Source: Seonamhaeicola sp.
GTDB lineage: Bacteria > Bacteroidota > Bacteroidia > Flavobacteriales > Flavobacteriaceae
Assembly: GCF_028281565.1 (NCBI RefSeq)
Contig: NZ_JANQJQ010000041.1
Coordinates: 1-64,000 of the forward strand
Reading direction: 5' to 3'
DNA length: 64,000 bases
Made by a program: the position numbers and the translations under genes. The notes beneath the pieces were generated by a model. That model was not told the origin of the DNA. It worked only from the letters and a program-made list of their open reading frames with translations, and searched no databases. This document shows positions 54,018 to 63,234 of this stretch, one piece after another (within the stretch, counting starts at the first letter, position 1; every line of letters begins with the position of its first letter).

Positions 54018-57000
54018 ATGAAGAAAACAATCCTATCCATTTTTTTCTTGTTTTTTTGTGTCCTTGCTTTTTCGCAGGTAACAACATCAAACATTAAGGG
54101 TCTTATTCTAGACCAAAATTCAGAACCGCTTCCCGGGGCTAATGTAGTAGCTATTCATACGCCAACCGGTACCAAGTATGGAGCAGCTTCAAACATTGAC
54201 GGAAGATTCAACTTATTAAACTTAAGAGTTGGAGGTCCTTACAGTATTACCATTAGTTTTATTGGTTACCAGGAACAAACGTTTAATGATGTGTTCTTAA
54301 CATTAGGTAAAACGCAGAATATTGATGTAACCCTGGTAGAGGACAGTCAGCAATTGGACGCGGTAGTTATTCAGGGTACCGGAGGTACAGGGACTTTTGG
54401 TAGTGACCGTACCGGAGCTGAGACCAGTGTAGGAAGGCGAGAGCTAACCAGGTTGCCAACCATTTCCAGATCTCAGTCAGATTTCACCAGATTAGAACCC
54501 ACAGCAAGCGCAGGGTCTTTTGGAGGTAGAAATGATCAGTTTAACAACTTCTCTTTAGACGGGGCTATTTTTAATAATCCATTTGGATTGGATGCTGCCA
54601 CCCCTGGTGGTCAAACCAGTGCACAGCCTATTTCACTGGATGCTATAGATCAGATTCAGGTCACTACGGCACCTTATGATGTTACCCTCTCAGGTTTTAC
54701 TGGAGCCTCGGTTAATGCAGTAACCAAAAGTGGTACTAATGAATTCCATGGAACGGTATATGGCTTTTACAGGGATGAAACCATGACCGGTAAGAAGATT
54801 AGAGGTGAAGAAGTAACGCGTCCGGACTTAAACCAAACACAATACGGCGTAAGTATTGGCGGACCAATAATTAAAAACAAATTATTCTTCTTTGTTAATT
54901 ATGAAAGTGATGACAGAGATGATCTGGGAACTAATGGCTGGGTGCCAAATACGGGCTCCGGAGCTATTAATGAGTCCAGGGTTACTGAATCAGATTTGAT
55001 GGCAGTTCAAAGCGCGTTGGCTACTTTGGGCTATAATACCGGTGCTTATGAAGGATTTACCTATGCTTCAAAATCTACTAAAGGGATTGTTAAATTAGAC
55101 TGGAATATCAATGATAATAACCGTTTGGCAGTTATTTATAACTGGTTGGAAGCTTCAAAGGAAAAACCGGCGCATCCAACAGCCCTTGGTTTTAGAGGGC
55201 CCAATGCAGCCACATTACAGTTTGAAAATACAGGTTATGAGATCAATAATAATTTAAAATCTGTACAAATAGAATTAAACTCTACGCTGTCAGAGAATTC
55301 AACTAACAAGCTTCAGGTAGGATACACACACTTTGATGATTTTAGAAATCCGTTGTCCGTACCGGCCCCTACTATAACGATTTTAGAAGGCGGGTCTAAT
55401 TATATTATTGCCGGTCATGAACCATTTTCTATCAATAACAGGTTAGATCAAAAGGTGCTTCAGTTTACAGATAATTTAAACTTTTTTACAGGAGACCATA
55501 CGTTTACCATCGGTACCTCATTTGAAAAATTTGAATTTGATAACTCTTTTAACCTGGGAGCCTATGGTGCCAGGGGGGTGTTTTTCCCGTCTTACGGAAG
55601 TGTAGCCGATTTATTGGCTGATGCAGCTCCGGGCGGTGGATTAGAAGCCATGTTGAATGACGCTACAGCAGCACATGCTTCTTTGGCAGCTAATGGCGAA
55701 GGTAATGCCGGAGGTTGGGCCCTGGCAGAAACTAACGTCGGACAATTGTCATTTTATGTTCAGGATGAGTGGAACGTGACCGATAGATTTAAACTAACTT
55801 ACGGGTTACGTTTTGATAAACCCTTATTCTTCGACTCTGCAGAAAAAGCGCAGGATGTTATTGATCTGGCCTGTTGTTATGTGCCATCAATGCCTCTTTA
55901 TAACCCAAATACCAACAGTTCCACAACATTGGATAATACCAAAATGCCTAATAATGACTGGTTGATCTCTCCCAGAGTTGGTTTTAACTATGATGTAAAT
56001 GGCGACCAAACCTTACAGTTACGTGGAGGTTCCGGGTTATTTACCGGTCGTTTCCCTTTTGTGTGGTTAGGTAACCAAATAGGTAACCCCAATGCCTTTT
56101 TCTGGCAGGTGGTTGACCCTGATTACAAGTTCCCACAAGTTTGGAGAACGAATTTAGGAGCTGATAAAAAGCTTGAAAACGGTTTGATTTTAACGGCTGA
56201 TGTGTCTTATACCAAAGATATTAACGGCGCTCATGTGCAAAACTGGGGGTTAAGACCGCCGTCAGGAACTTTGTCCGGAGTCGATAACCGTCCTTACTAC
56301 ACGGATGCTGATATGCTTAATTTCTTCGGAATTGGGGGAGGCCCATTTGTGTTCAGTAATTCTGATAAGGGACGAATTTGGAACGCTTCCGTTAAGGCTC
56401 AAAAGACCTTTGAAAATGGTTTATATACCATGTTAGCTTATAACTACCTCAATTCAAAAGATGTGAACTCTATTGAGGCAGAAATTACCGGGGATGCTTT
56501 TGTATTTAATCCGGCATTAGGAAATGTTAATAACGACGTGTTATCCTATTCAAAATACGGTGACACACATCGTTTTATAGGTGTTGCCAGTAAAAAGTGG
56601 ACCTATAGCAACGATAAAATGGCTACTACCATTTCTACATTCTTTGAGTATGCCCAGGGTGGCCGTTTTAATTACACGTATGGAGGGGACTTAAATGGAG
56701 ATGGTTCCGGTTTAAATGACCTTATATATATTCCGACTGCCAGTGAAATTGGTCAGATGCAGTTTGCTGATGCGGGTGATGCAGCAGATTTAGAGGCTTA
56801 TATTCAGCAAGATGATTACTTAAGCGAAAGAAGAGGCCAGTATGCCGAGCGTTATGGCGCTTTAGCTCCCTGGAGAGGTCGTTGGGATATCAAATTTTTA
56901 CAGGATTTTAATATTAGAATAACTGAAGATAAAACCAATACCATACAGTTAAGTGTTGATATTTTGAATTTTGGTAATTTCTTAAATTCAGACTGGGGCG

Positions 57001-57197
57001 TTATTCAGCAACCTAATAATATTCAGCCAATTGGTGTTACGTTCCCGGATGCAGATCCTGATCCGGGCAATTATGTTCCGGACAGAACGCAGGCACCTAT
57101 CTATTCGTTCAATGATGATTTATCAGATACATTTGGATACGATTCCAGTTTGTTGTCTCGTTGGCAGATGCAAGTAGGATTACGTTACATTTTCTAG
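54018..57197 (+). CDS. TonB-dependent receptor, Oar-like
   Basis: A 1059-residue outer-membrane protein. Signal peptide (residues 1-20, ending AFSQ), carboxypeptidase regulatory-like domain (about 22-115; GLILDQNSEPLPGANVVAI, GGPYSITISFIGYQEQ), plug (about 120-240; NQFNNFSLDGAIFNN, SLDAIDQIQVTTAPYDV), then the barrel with GASVNAVTKSGTNEFHGTVY and GGPIIKNKLFFFVNYE, ending in F. This resembles Oar proteins, whose ligands are mostly unknown (a protein-export role has been proposed for Oar in Myxococcus). It is transcribed alone and has its own terminator. Confidence 0.93.
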   Translation: MKKTILSIFFLFFCVLAFSQVTTSNIKGLILDQNSEPLPGANVVAIHTPTGTKYGAASNIDGRFNLLNLRVGGPYSITISFIGYQEQTFNDVFLTLGKTQNIDVTLVEDSQQLDAVVIQGTGGTGTFGSDRTGAETSVGRRELTRLPTISRSQSDFTRLEPTASAGSFGGRNDQFNNFSLDGAIFNNPFGLDAATPGGQTSAQPISLDAIDQIQVTTAPYDVTLSGFTGASVNAVTKSGTNEFHGTVYGFYRDETMTGKKIRGEEVTRPDLNQTQYGVSIGGPIIKNKLFFFVNYESDDRDDLGTNGWVPNTGSGAINESRVTESDLMAVQSALATLGYNTGAYEGFTYASKSTKGIVKLDWNINDNNRLAVIYNWLEASKEKPAHPTALGFRGPNAATLQFENTGYEINNNLKSVQIELNSTLSENSTNKLQVGYTHFDDFRNPLSVPAPTITILEGGSNYIIAGHEPFSINNRLDQKVLQFTDNLNFFTGDHTFTIGTSFEKFEFDNSFNLGAYGARGVFFPSYGSVADLLADAAPGGGLEAMLNDATAAHASLAANGEGNAGGWALAETNVGQLSFYVQDEWNVTDRFKLTYGLRFDKPLFFDSAEKAQDVIDLACCYVPSMPLYNPNTNSSTTLDNTKMPNNDWLISPRVGFNYDVNGDQTLQLRGGSGLFTGRFPFVWLGNQIGNPNAFFWQVVDPDYKFPQVWRTNLGADKKLENGLILTADVSYTKDINGAHVQNWGLRPPSGTLSGVDNRPYYTDADMLNFFGIGGGPFVFSNSDKGRIWNASVKAQKTFENGLYTMLAYNYLNSKDVNSIEAEITGDAFVFNPALGNVNNDVLSYSKYGDTHRFIGVASKKWTYSNDKMATTISTFFEYAQGGRFNYTYGGDLNGDGSGLNDLIYIPTASEIGQMQFADAGDAADLEAYIQQDDYLSERRGQYAERYGALAPWRGRWDIKFLQDFNIRITEDKTNTIQLSVDILNFGNFLNSDWGVIQQPNNIQPIGVTFPDADPDPGNYVPDRTQAPIYSFNDDLSDTFGYDSSLLSRWQMQVGLRYIF

Positions 57198-57223
57198 AAT
57201 ACTAGTCATAATATTATTAAATT

Positions 57224-57252
57224 TGCGCTCCTGATTTAGGAGCGCATTTTTT
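57224..57252 (+). terminator. terminator of the Oar-like receptor
   Basis: A perfect nine-bp stem TGCGCTCCT / AGGAGCGCA with a five-base loop, then six T. Confidence 0.88.
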
Positions 57253-57300
57253 ATAAAAATAATTTGTTTCTCTCCTTTTTGGGGAGATTAAGAAGGGCAC

Positions 57301-57768
57301 ATGAAATATTCAAGACTAACAAAGGAACAATTTGAAGAGTTACACCAGGAGTTCATCAATTTTTTGGCAACGCAATCCATTACGGCTGATGAATGGGCAA
57401 ATTTAAAGGAAAATAAACCTGAGTTGGCGGAAACGGAATTAGATGTTTTTAGTGATTTGATTTGGGAAGGCGTTTTAAATAATGCAGAATATTTAGAACA
57501 TATTTCGCCACAACATATGTATTTGTTCAGGTTGGGGGACAACAAGATGCAGGCTATTGTACTCAACCTGAAAAACGATGTGGATATTACTACTACTGAG
57601 GGTTACAATTGGTTGCGAGAGAATTTAATGGATGAACATGTTGAGTTTTTTCAGGCGGATAAAGACTATTCAGAGGATAAAAACCTGGACAAATTTAAAA
57701 TGATTGAACAGGGCGCCGTCATTACCAAAGGGGATCTGTTTAAGTATTTTGATAAATTGATAAATTAG
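57301..57768 (+). CDS. DUF6495 family protein
   Basis: A 155-residue acidic cytoplasmic protein. It starts MKYSRLTKEQFEELHQEFIN and has SQSITADEW-like (here TQSITADEWANLKENKPELA) and DVFSDLIWEGVLNNAEYLE segments. This matches the DUF6495 family, found in Bacteroidota, with no known function. It sits alone between the Oar-like receptor and hisS; a repeat-bearing gap follows. Confidence 0.75.
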   Translation: MKYSRLTKEQFEELHQEFINFLATQSITADEWANLKENKPELAETELDVFSDLIWEGVLNNAEYLEHISPQHMYLFRLGDNKMQAIVLNLKNDVDITTTEGYNWLRENLMDEHVEFFQADKDYSEDKNLDKFKMIEQGAVITKGDLFKYFDKLIN

Positions 57769-57771
57769 TCT

Positions 57772-57887
57772 GTCATTCCTGTGCGGGCAGAAATTTATTT
57801 TCAATATAAACTGTTATTTTTGTCATTCCGCACACGATGCGGAATCTATTTTTATAATTTTTAAAGAGATACCTGCGTTCGCAGGTA
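57772..57887. repeat. dispersed palindromes before hisS
   Basis: Three palindromic pieces occur here: TGTCATTCCTGTGCGGGCAG (57773), GTCATTCCGCACACGATGCG followed by GAATCT (from 57822; stem ATTCCGCA/TGCGGAAT), and ACCTGCGTTCGCAGGT (57871-57886, perfect). The first two belong to the GTCATTC family seen at 23264. Confidence 0.65.
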
Positions 57888-57894
57888 ATTGAAT

Positions 57895-59265
57895 ATGGCT
57901 CAAAAACCAGGCATACCAAAAGGTACAAGAGATTTTAACCCGGAACAGGTAGCAAAACGAAACTATATTTTTAACACCATTCGCGGTGCTTTTGAAACTT
58001 TCGGATTTCAGCCTATTGAAACCCCCAGTTTTGAAAACTCCGGTACTTTAATGGGGAAGTATGGTGAAGAAGGGGACCGCTTGATTTTTAAAATTCTGAA
58101 TTCCGGGGATTATTTGACTAAAGCCAATAGCGAGGCTTATGAGGCTAAAGACTCTAATAAGTTAACAGGCAGTATCTCTGAAAAAGCGCTTAGGTATGAT
58201 CTTACAGTGCCATTTGCACGTTATGTGGTGCAGCATAGAAATGATATTGAACTGCCATTTAAACGTTATCAGATACAACCGGTTTGGAGGGCAGACAGGC
58301 CTCAAAAAGGCCGTTTTAGAGAGTTTTACCAATGTGATGCCGATGTGGTAGGTAGTAAAAGCTTATGGCAGGAGGTAGAGTTTATTCAGTTGTATGACAC
58401 CGTTTTTAGGGCTTTAAAACTGGAAGGTGTTACCATTAAGATCAATAATCGTAAAATACTATCAGGCATTGCCGAAGTTATTGGAGCAGGAGATAAACTG
58501 ATTGATTTTACGGTGGCCCTTGATAAACTTGATAAAATAGGCGAGGAGAAGGTAAAAGAAGAGATGCTAGGCAAAGGGATTTCTCAGGAAGGCATAGATA
58601 AACTACAACCTTTATTTTCTTTGTCGGGTGATTTTGAGTCTCAAATCGAAAGCTTAAGCAATATTTTATCCAGCTCTGATTACGGGCAAAAAGGTATTGA
58701 AGAACTAACGTTTATTAACAATGCCATTTCCGAATTAGGTCTGACTACAGCAGCATTACAATTGGATGTCACTTTAGCCCGTGGTTTAAATTATTACACC
58801 GGTGCTATTTTTGAAGTATCCGCCCCAAAAGAAGTGAAGATCGGTTCTATTGGCGGCGGCGGACGCTATGATGACTTAACAGGTATCTTCGGGATGCCTA
58901 ATGTTAGTGGTGTAGGTATTAGTTTTGGCCTGGACCGCATTTATCTGGTCTTAGAAGAATTGAATTTGTTCCCGGAGACGGTAAATAAAAATGTGGAGGT
59001 ACTTTTCATCAACTTTGGAGAGAAAGAGGCCCTGTTCAGCTTAAAAGCTATTAAAACGTTGAGGCAAGAGGGTGTTAATGCCGAATTATATCCGGATCCT
59101 GCCAAAATGAAAAAACAAATGACCCATGCCAACAGGCGTAACATTCCGTTTGTGGTTCTAGTGGGTGAGGAAGAGATCAATTCAAATACCTATACCTTAA
59201 AGCATATGGTTTCCGGTGAGCAACAAAAAGTGCCTTTGGAAGTTCTGATTGCATCGGTAAAATAA
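57895..59265 (+). CDS. hisS: histidyl-tRNA synthetase
   Basis: HisRS charges tRNA-His. The 456-residue class II synthetase has motif 2 ([20 protein letters not shown]), the HisA motifs [15 protein letters not shown] and GGGRYDDL, motif 3 [18 protein letters not shown], and a C-terminal anticodon-binding domain ending VLIASVK. ATG 57895 ([14 protein letters not shown]) is the natural start; TTG at 57889 is unlikely. No terminator for the plus strand is clear after it; the hairpin there serves the opposite gene. Confidence 0.97.
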   Translation: MAQKPGIPKGTRDFNPEQVAKRNYIFNTIRGAFETFGFQPIETPSFENSGTLMGKYGEEGDRLIFKILNSGDYLTKANSEAYEAKDSNKLTGSISEKALRYDLTVPFARYVVQHRNDIELPFKRYQIQPVWRADRPQKGRFREFYQCDADVVGSKSLWQEVEFIQLYDTVFRALKLEGVTIKINNRKILSGIAEVIGAGDKLIDFTVALDKLDKIGEEKVKEEMLGKGISQEGIDKLQPLFSLSGDFESQIESLSNILSSSDYGQKGIEELTFINNAISELGLTTAALQLDVTLARGLNYYTGAIFEVSAPKEVKIGSIGGGGRYDDLTGIFGMPNVSGVGISFGLDRIYLVLEELNLFPETVNKNVEVLFINFGEKEALFSLKAIKTLRQEGVNAELYPDPAKMKKQMTHANRRNIPFVVLVGEEEINSNTYTLKHMVSGEQQKVPLEVLIASVK

Positions 59266-59294
59266 AAAAAAGAGCCCTGAAATTCAGGACTCTT
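59263..59294 (-). terminator. terminator of the LamG/T9SS gene
   Basis: AAGAGCCCTGA (59270-59280) pairs with TCAGGACTCTT (59284-59294), one mismatch. On the minus strand the stem is followed by eight T. It abuts the hisS stop codon, so rightward and leftward transcription converge here. Confidence 0.8.
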
Positions 59295-59378
59295 AAGTCA
59301 TAGTAAAGATTTTGGTAGATTTGGGATCTACACGACTAATTCAACTAACTAAACAAACTAAACAAAATATAAACTAAA

Positions 59379-62300
59379 CTATTTCTTTACTAAAACTTTC
59401 TTTGATATTTTGGAAAACTCGGTTTCTATATTTATGACATAATAGCCGGTTACAAACTGGTTGGCCTTGTATTTTATATAACTCTGTGTTGTATTGGTGT
59501 CAAACTTAAATAAGGACTGCCCCAATAAGTTCAGTACCTCAATGGACTTTATTGATATGGATTCCGGATTAAGAATTACAATACAGTCTATTTCATTTGA
59601 AAAATATACTTGCATGGGGGTCTTGTCTGCGTCATTTGTGCTAAGGCTTTGCCCGTTTGTAAACGTAACTTCAAACCTGTTCAGGTGCTCTCCGGGAACT
59701 AAGAGAATTTTATAACTACCGGCTTTAAGGTCATGATAAATGTTTAACTCTTTATCATGCAGGTAAATATTTGTCTCATCTGGAATGTTCTCCAAGGCAT
59801 CAATTTTAATAGTGGTCATACCATTTTTATCTGTTTTGATCCCTAAAGGAAAGGTCTCGCCCTGTCCAAGATTGTTTGCGCCCTGTATGACATAATTCTT
59901 ATTGTCAATTATCCAAAACATATCTTCCTTATTGCTGGTATCAAATAATAAGGCGTCATATCCAATATCAAACCCATTGGAAGCAAGCGGGTCCTCTGTG
60001 ATCAATAATTGACGGAAATATTTTTTAGGTGAATCGAATGATAACCGTATTTTTTTCCTTAGGTCCTGGTCGGGATTTTGGACGGTTTTCTCTGAACGGG
60101 TTTCTTCCTTTTTACTGTTTTTTAAGAATACCGATGATGCGGAGCCTTCTTTAGCAAATATGCGCTGGCTGTTTTTAAATAGTATAGGACTGCCATTAGG
60201 GTTATCAGCTACAACAAAAAAGCCCTGGGCTACCGGTATATATCTTCCCGGAATTTTTGTGCCTGCGGCACCGTTGTTGTTTATTCTGGCATCATTTGCA
60301 AAAGCTTTGACACCACCACTAAGATTGTAAGTGGCATACCCACCAATATATTCTTTTAAGTTATGGCTGCCACCTCCGAAATGTTCCCAAAAATACAGGG
60401 TCCCACTAATTAAATTGGTTGCTGCCCTACCGTTAACGTTTAGTGCACTGCTTATATGGTCATATATAAACTCGTTGGCATCAATGGCTGATGGATAGGG
60501 GTTTCCTATCAGGTAGTCGTTTCCGGCACTAATGGTTAAACTAATATCACCGTTATTAGGTTTTCCTTCCAGTGTATAGTCTTGTTCCGATGAAATGGGT
60601 CCGGTTCCCGGGCCTTTCATGGTAAAGCCTTCACCTACCTGGAGGGTGCCGTTGCTTCTTACATGTTGCCATGAAGCATAGTTGTTACTTGGTAAATTGT
60701 TGAACTTCCAAACCCAGTAATCAGCTATGGTAAGAGGAGAACTTTTACCATTATATCCTGAACTTGAAAAGGTAACATTAGAAAATACATCGGTTATAGT
60801 ATAGGCATTATTGTTTGTTGAATTATTGGATAATCCAACCGGAGAGGACCAATAATTATAGGTATAGGTATCAGCTGTTCCCTGTTGGTCTTTTTCCAGG
60901 GTACCCGCACTGGTTGGTTCCAGGGTACTGTCTTCTCCCTGAACCAGTTGTGATTCCCCTACCAGGTCAATTTTACCATCAAGATCCAGGTACCAACTTA
61001 CATTAAGTTCCGAATCGTTTTGAATATCAAGATTGCTTCCGCTATCCATTAGTAACCCCACTGTTGTAATATCAGCGTTTGCCTGTAAATTACCTTTAAT
61101 TTGAACAATCGCACAGTCCGGAGGGTCATTATGAATATCCCAGACACTGCCATGTTCCCAGTTGCTGGAACTGGTCCAACTACCGTTACAGGATGCCGTT
61201 GTTACATAGGGTAGTGGTGCGGTATATTCCTGAAAGGTTCTCATGTTATTCAGATGTCCGTTTACATTACTGCCTGAACTGTCCGGAGTATACCCGGTGT
61301 CTATGATCCCCATTTTATAATATAGTTCCAGGTCACTCCATAGTAAGCCCTCTATGTCTTTGGGGATCACAGTACCTCTTACGTTTCCTCCATTATTTTC
61401 AATTTCCTGGTTTATTTGCCGGTGCAGTTGGTTTAATGTTAGTGCTTTGTTGTAAACCCTTGTTTCATAAATAGACCCTTCAAAATAATTATTGTCTGAC
61501 GCTGAATTTCTGCCTATTTCAAAATCATGGTCTGAATTCCATGCACTTGTATTGTTTAAGGTGGTTCCTATTAAATTTGAGTTTGAATAACTCCAGACAT
61601 TATTCCCATTTAAATACAGATCCACCGTACCATTGACCCCATCATATTTTACTGCGGTATGATACCACCTATTTTCACTTAGTAGTGTATTAGATGAGGC
61701 AACAGTATTAACATCTCTATTAGTATCTGTTCTTAAAAAGGCTTTAAGGTATTTATTGGAATCTACATAAAGCCTAAAGTTTCTTTGCCCCATGATTTCA
61801 CCACCATCAAAGCCATTATCCAGTTTAATCCAGGACATCATGGTAGCTTCGGATTTTCCTCCCAGAAAAGCAGCCCGGTCTATATAGTCATTAACACCAT
61901 CAAAATCCAGGGTTTGGGGTATACAAAAGCTAAAGTTTCCAAGTCCCGAGCCGTGAATGGCATTGGAGCAAACGGAACAATTTTGCCATAAAAAGCTAAC
62001 GCTGGTTATATAATCCGGGTCAAGAAAGTTAACCCCCACTATGGCGTCTGTTCCACTGGTTGAAGATTTATTAGCATCTACCACGCCTGTGGCGTTATTT
62101 ACCGTATATGACGGATTTGCTGAACTTGTGAATGTGGGGTAAATGGTACTTCCGTCTGTGGTTTGTGCCGTTATGGTATACATGTCTCCATTGGGCGGAC
62201 TGGCGTTTACATGAGATAAATCAAATGACAACGCATATATTGGAGAACTAAATGTTATGGTGCATGTGATACCCGTTGCTGAAAATCCGGTGGTATAAAG

Positions 62301-62627
62301 GTCTATGCTTTCTACTGAAGAGCCTGTGGCTGAGGTGCCGACTTTTGGAGTTTGACTGCCCCAAACACCTAAGGTACCTGTATCTCCGGTAAAGGTTACT
62401 GTAAAATCAATACCGGAATTGTCAACATTATTAAAGGTATTGGTTAAAGCACCTGCGGGTGTCCAATTGAATTCATTTGAAGCCGTTGGAGAGGAAGACC
62501 AATCTAATGTGAAGTTTTCTCCACAAGCCGGAGGCGCATGTAACTGGGCGACTGCGGCGTTATTTATAAAAATAACAAAAAGTATAAAGACGTAGCATTT
62601 ATAAATGCATTTGGTGTTTCTTTTCAT
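59379..62627 (-). CDS. LamG-domain protein secreted by the type IX system
   Basis: A 1082-residue secreted protein. Signal peptide (residues 1-28, ending AVAQL); an unassigned beta domain (about 35-235); a LamG/concanavalin-like domain (about 239-400) with LDFDGVNDYID, RWYHTAVKYDGVNGTVDLYL and SIYETRVYNKALTLNQLH; a middle region of beta repeats; and a C-terminal T9SS type A sorting domain (about 990-1082) with NLLGQSLFKFDTNTTQ and ending KKVLVKK. It is likely exported by T9SS and attached at the cell surface or released. The binding target is unknown. Its C-terminal 250 residues are near-identical to the gene at 63235. Confidence 0.9.
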   Translation of the reverse strand: MKRNTKCIYKCYVFILFVIFINNAAVAQLHAPPACGENFTLDWSSSPTASNEFNWTPAGALTNTFNNVDNSGIDFTVTFTGDTGTLGVWGSQTPKVGTSATGSSVESIDLYTTGFSATGITCTITFSSPIYALSFDLSHVNASPPNGDMYTITAQTTDGSTIYPTFTSSANPSYTVNNATGVVDANKSSTSGTDAIVGVNFLDPDYITSVSFLWQNCSVCSNAIHGSGLGNFSFCIPQTLDFDGVNDYIDRAAFLGGKSEATMMSWIKLDNGFDGGEIMGQRNFRLYVDSNKYLKAFLRTDTNRDVNTVASSNTLLSENRWYHTAVKYDGVNGTVDLYLNGNNVWSYSNSNLIGTTLNNTSAWNSDHDFEIGRNSASDNNYFEGSIYETRVYNKALTLNQLHRQINQEIENNGGNVRGTVIPKDIEGLLWSDLELYYKMGIIDTGYTPDSSGSNVNGHLNNMRTFQEYTAPLPYVTTASCNGSWTSSSNWEHGSVWDIHNDPPDCAIVQIKGNLQANADITTVGLLMDSGSNLDIQNDSELNVSWYLDLDGKIDLVGESQLVQGEDSTLEPTSAGTLEKDQQGTADTYTYNYWSSPVGLSNNSTNNNAYTITDVFSNVTFSSSGYNGKSSPLTIADYWVWKFNNLPSNNYASWQHVRSNGTLQVGEGFTMKGPGTGPISSEQDYTLEGKPNNGDISLTISAGNDYLIGNPYPSAIDANEFIYDHISSALNVNGRAATNLISGTLYFWEHFGGGSHNLKEYIGGYATYNLSGGVKAFANDARINNNGAAGTKIPGRYIPVAQGFFVVADNPNGSPILFKNSQRIFAKEGSASSVFLKNSKKEETRSEKTVQNPDQDLRKKIRLSFDSPKKYFRQLLITEDPLASNGFDIGYDALLFDTSNKEDMFWIIDNKNYVIQGANNLGQGETFPLGIKTDKNGMTTIKIDALENIPDETNIYLHDKELNIYHDLKAGSYKILLVPGEHLNRFEVTFTNGQSLSTNDADKTPMQVYFSNEIDCIVILNPESISIKSIEVLNLLGQSLFKFDTNTTQSYIKYKANQFVTGYYVINIETEFSKISKKVLVKK

Positions 62628-62775
62628 AAATAGGTTATTTATTTAGTTTGGGGCTAAATAGTTATTCTTAATTTATTTGCTACTAAGCTTTTTTTATACG
62701 TCTAATGTTTTTGTTTATCAATGATTATTAAACTTACAGGTTATGGTTATTAAAATTGAAACTTATTTTTACGCT

Positions 62776-62805
62776 ATTTTAGTTGAGCTAGGGATAAACT
62801 AAAAT
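62776..62805 (-). terminator. hairpin after the 37-residue ORF
   Basis: ATTTTAGTT (62776-62784) and AACTAAAAT (62797-62805) form a perfect nine-bp stem with a 12-base loop. On the minus strand no T-run follows, so it may not terminate. Confidence 0.3.
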
Positions 62806-62831
62806 TTCAGTTTTCATTATATGATAGGGTA

Positions 62832-62945
62832 CTAAGTAACGCCATCCGGACCGTTAGTAGCCCATGCTTGGAAAACCAACGGGAGGAGTACCAATGGTGT
62901 CAAAGTATCTGGTGTTTCTCTCATGATTAATAGATTTGGGTTCAT
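62832..62945 (-). CDS. possible 37-residue peptide gene
   Basis: An ORF on the minus strand from ATG at 62945, beginning MNPNLLIMRETPDTL and ending TNGPDGVT. The frame is open a little further upstream (to 63029), but the extra residues are AT-driven and a TATATTTG motif (62976-62983) fits a promoter just before this ATG. The codons include GC-ending ones unlike random AT-rich spacer. The peptide is Leu/Val/Pro-rich with a polar Gly-Pro-Asp-Gly end. No family is recognised. It may be a small peptide gene or chance. Confidence 0.35.
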   Translation of the reverse strand: MNPNLLIMRETPDTLTPLVLLPLVFQAWATNGPDGVT

Positions 62946-62975
62946 AGTTTTTTGATTATTATGATAATAGCGCTC

Positions 62976-62983
62976 CAAATATA
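62976..62983 (-). promoter_or_regulatory. TAnnTTTG element before the small ORF
   Basis: The minus strand reads TATATTTG, 30 bases before the small-ORF start codon. No TTG at the right -33 distance. Confidence 0.3.
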
Positions 62984-63136
62984 TAAAAAATATTACAATA
63001 ATCGTTGAAATGTTTAAAAAAATCGACAAAATGCATATTTTTTGACAGAAGTTTCTATGTTTGAGGGTGTTTTATTAAGATTTTTTCGTGCATATTTTAC
63101 CTTCAGATGCCGTTTTAATACTGGCTTCCGTAAAAT

Positions 63137-63164
63137 AAAAAGGAGCCCTAAAACTTAGGGCTCC
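63137..63164 (-). terminator. terminator of the second T9SS gene
   Basis: GGAGCCCTAA (63142-63151) and TTAGGGCTCC (63155-63164) form a perfect ten-bp stem with a three-base loop; on the minus strand TTTTTATTTTA follows. It is the counterpart of the hairpin at 59263-59294. Confidence 0.85.
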
Positions 63165-63234
63165 CATCATAGTAAAGATTTTTGGCAGATTTTTGTCTAC
63201 ACTAATTCAACTAACTAAACAAACTAAAACTAAA

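Noticed and set aside
59494-59715. Plus-strand frame antisense to the T9SS sorting domain, with a similar one at 63353-63571
   Set aside because: Both exist only because the two sorting domains are near-identical; the minus-strand frames are the real genes.
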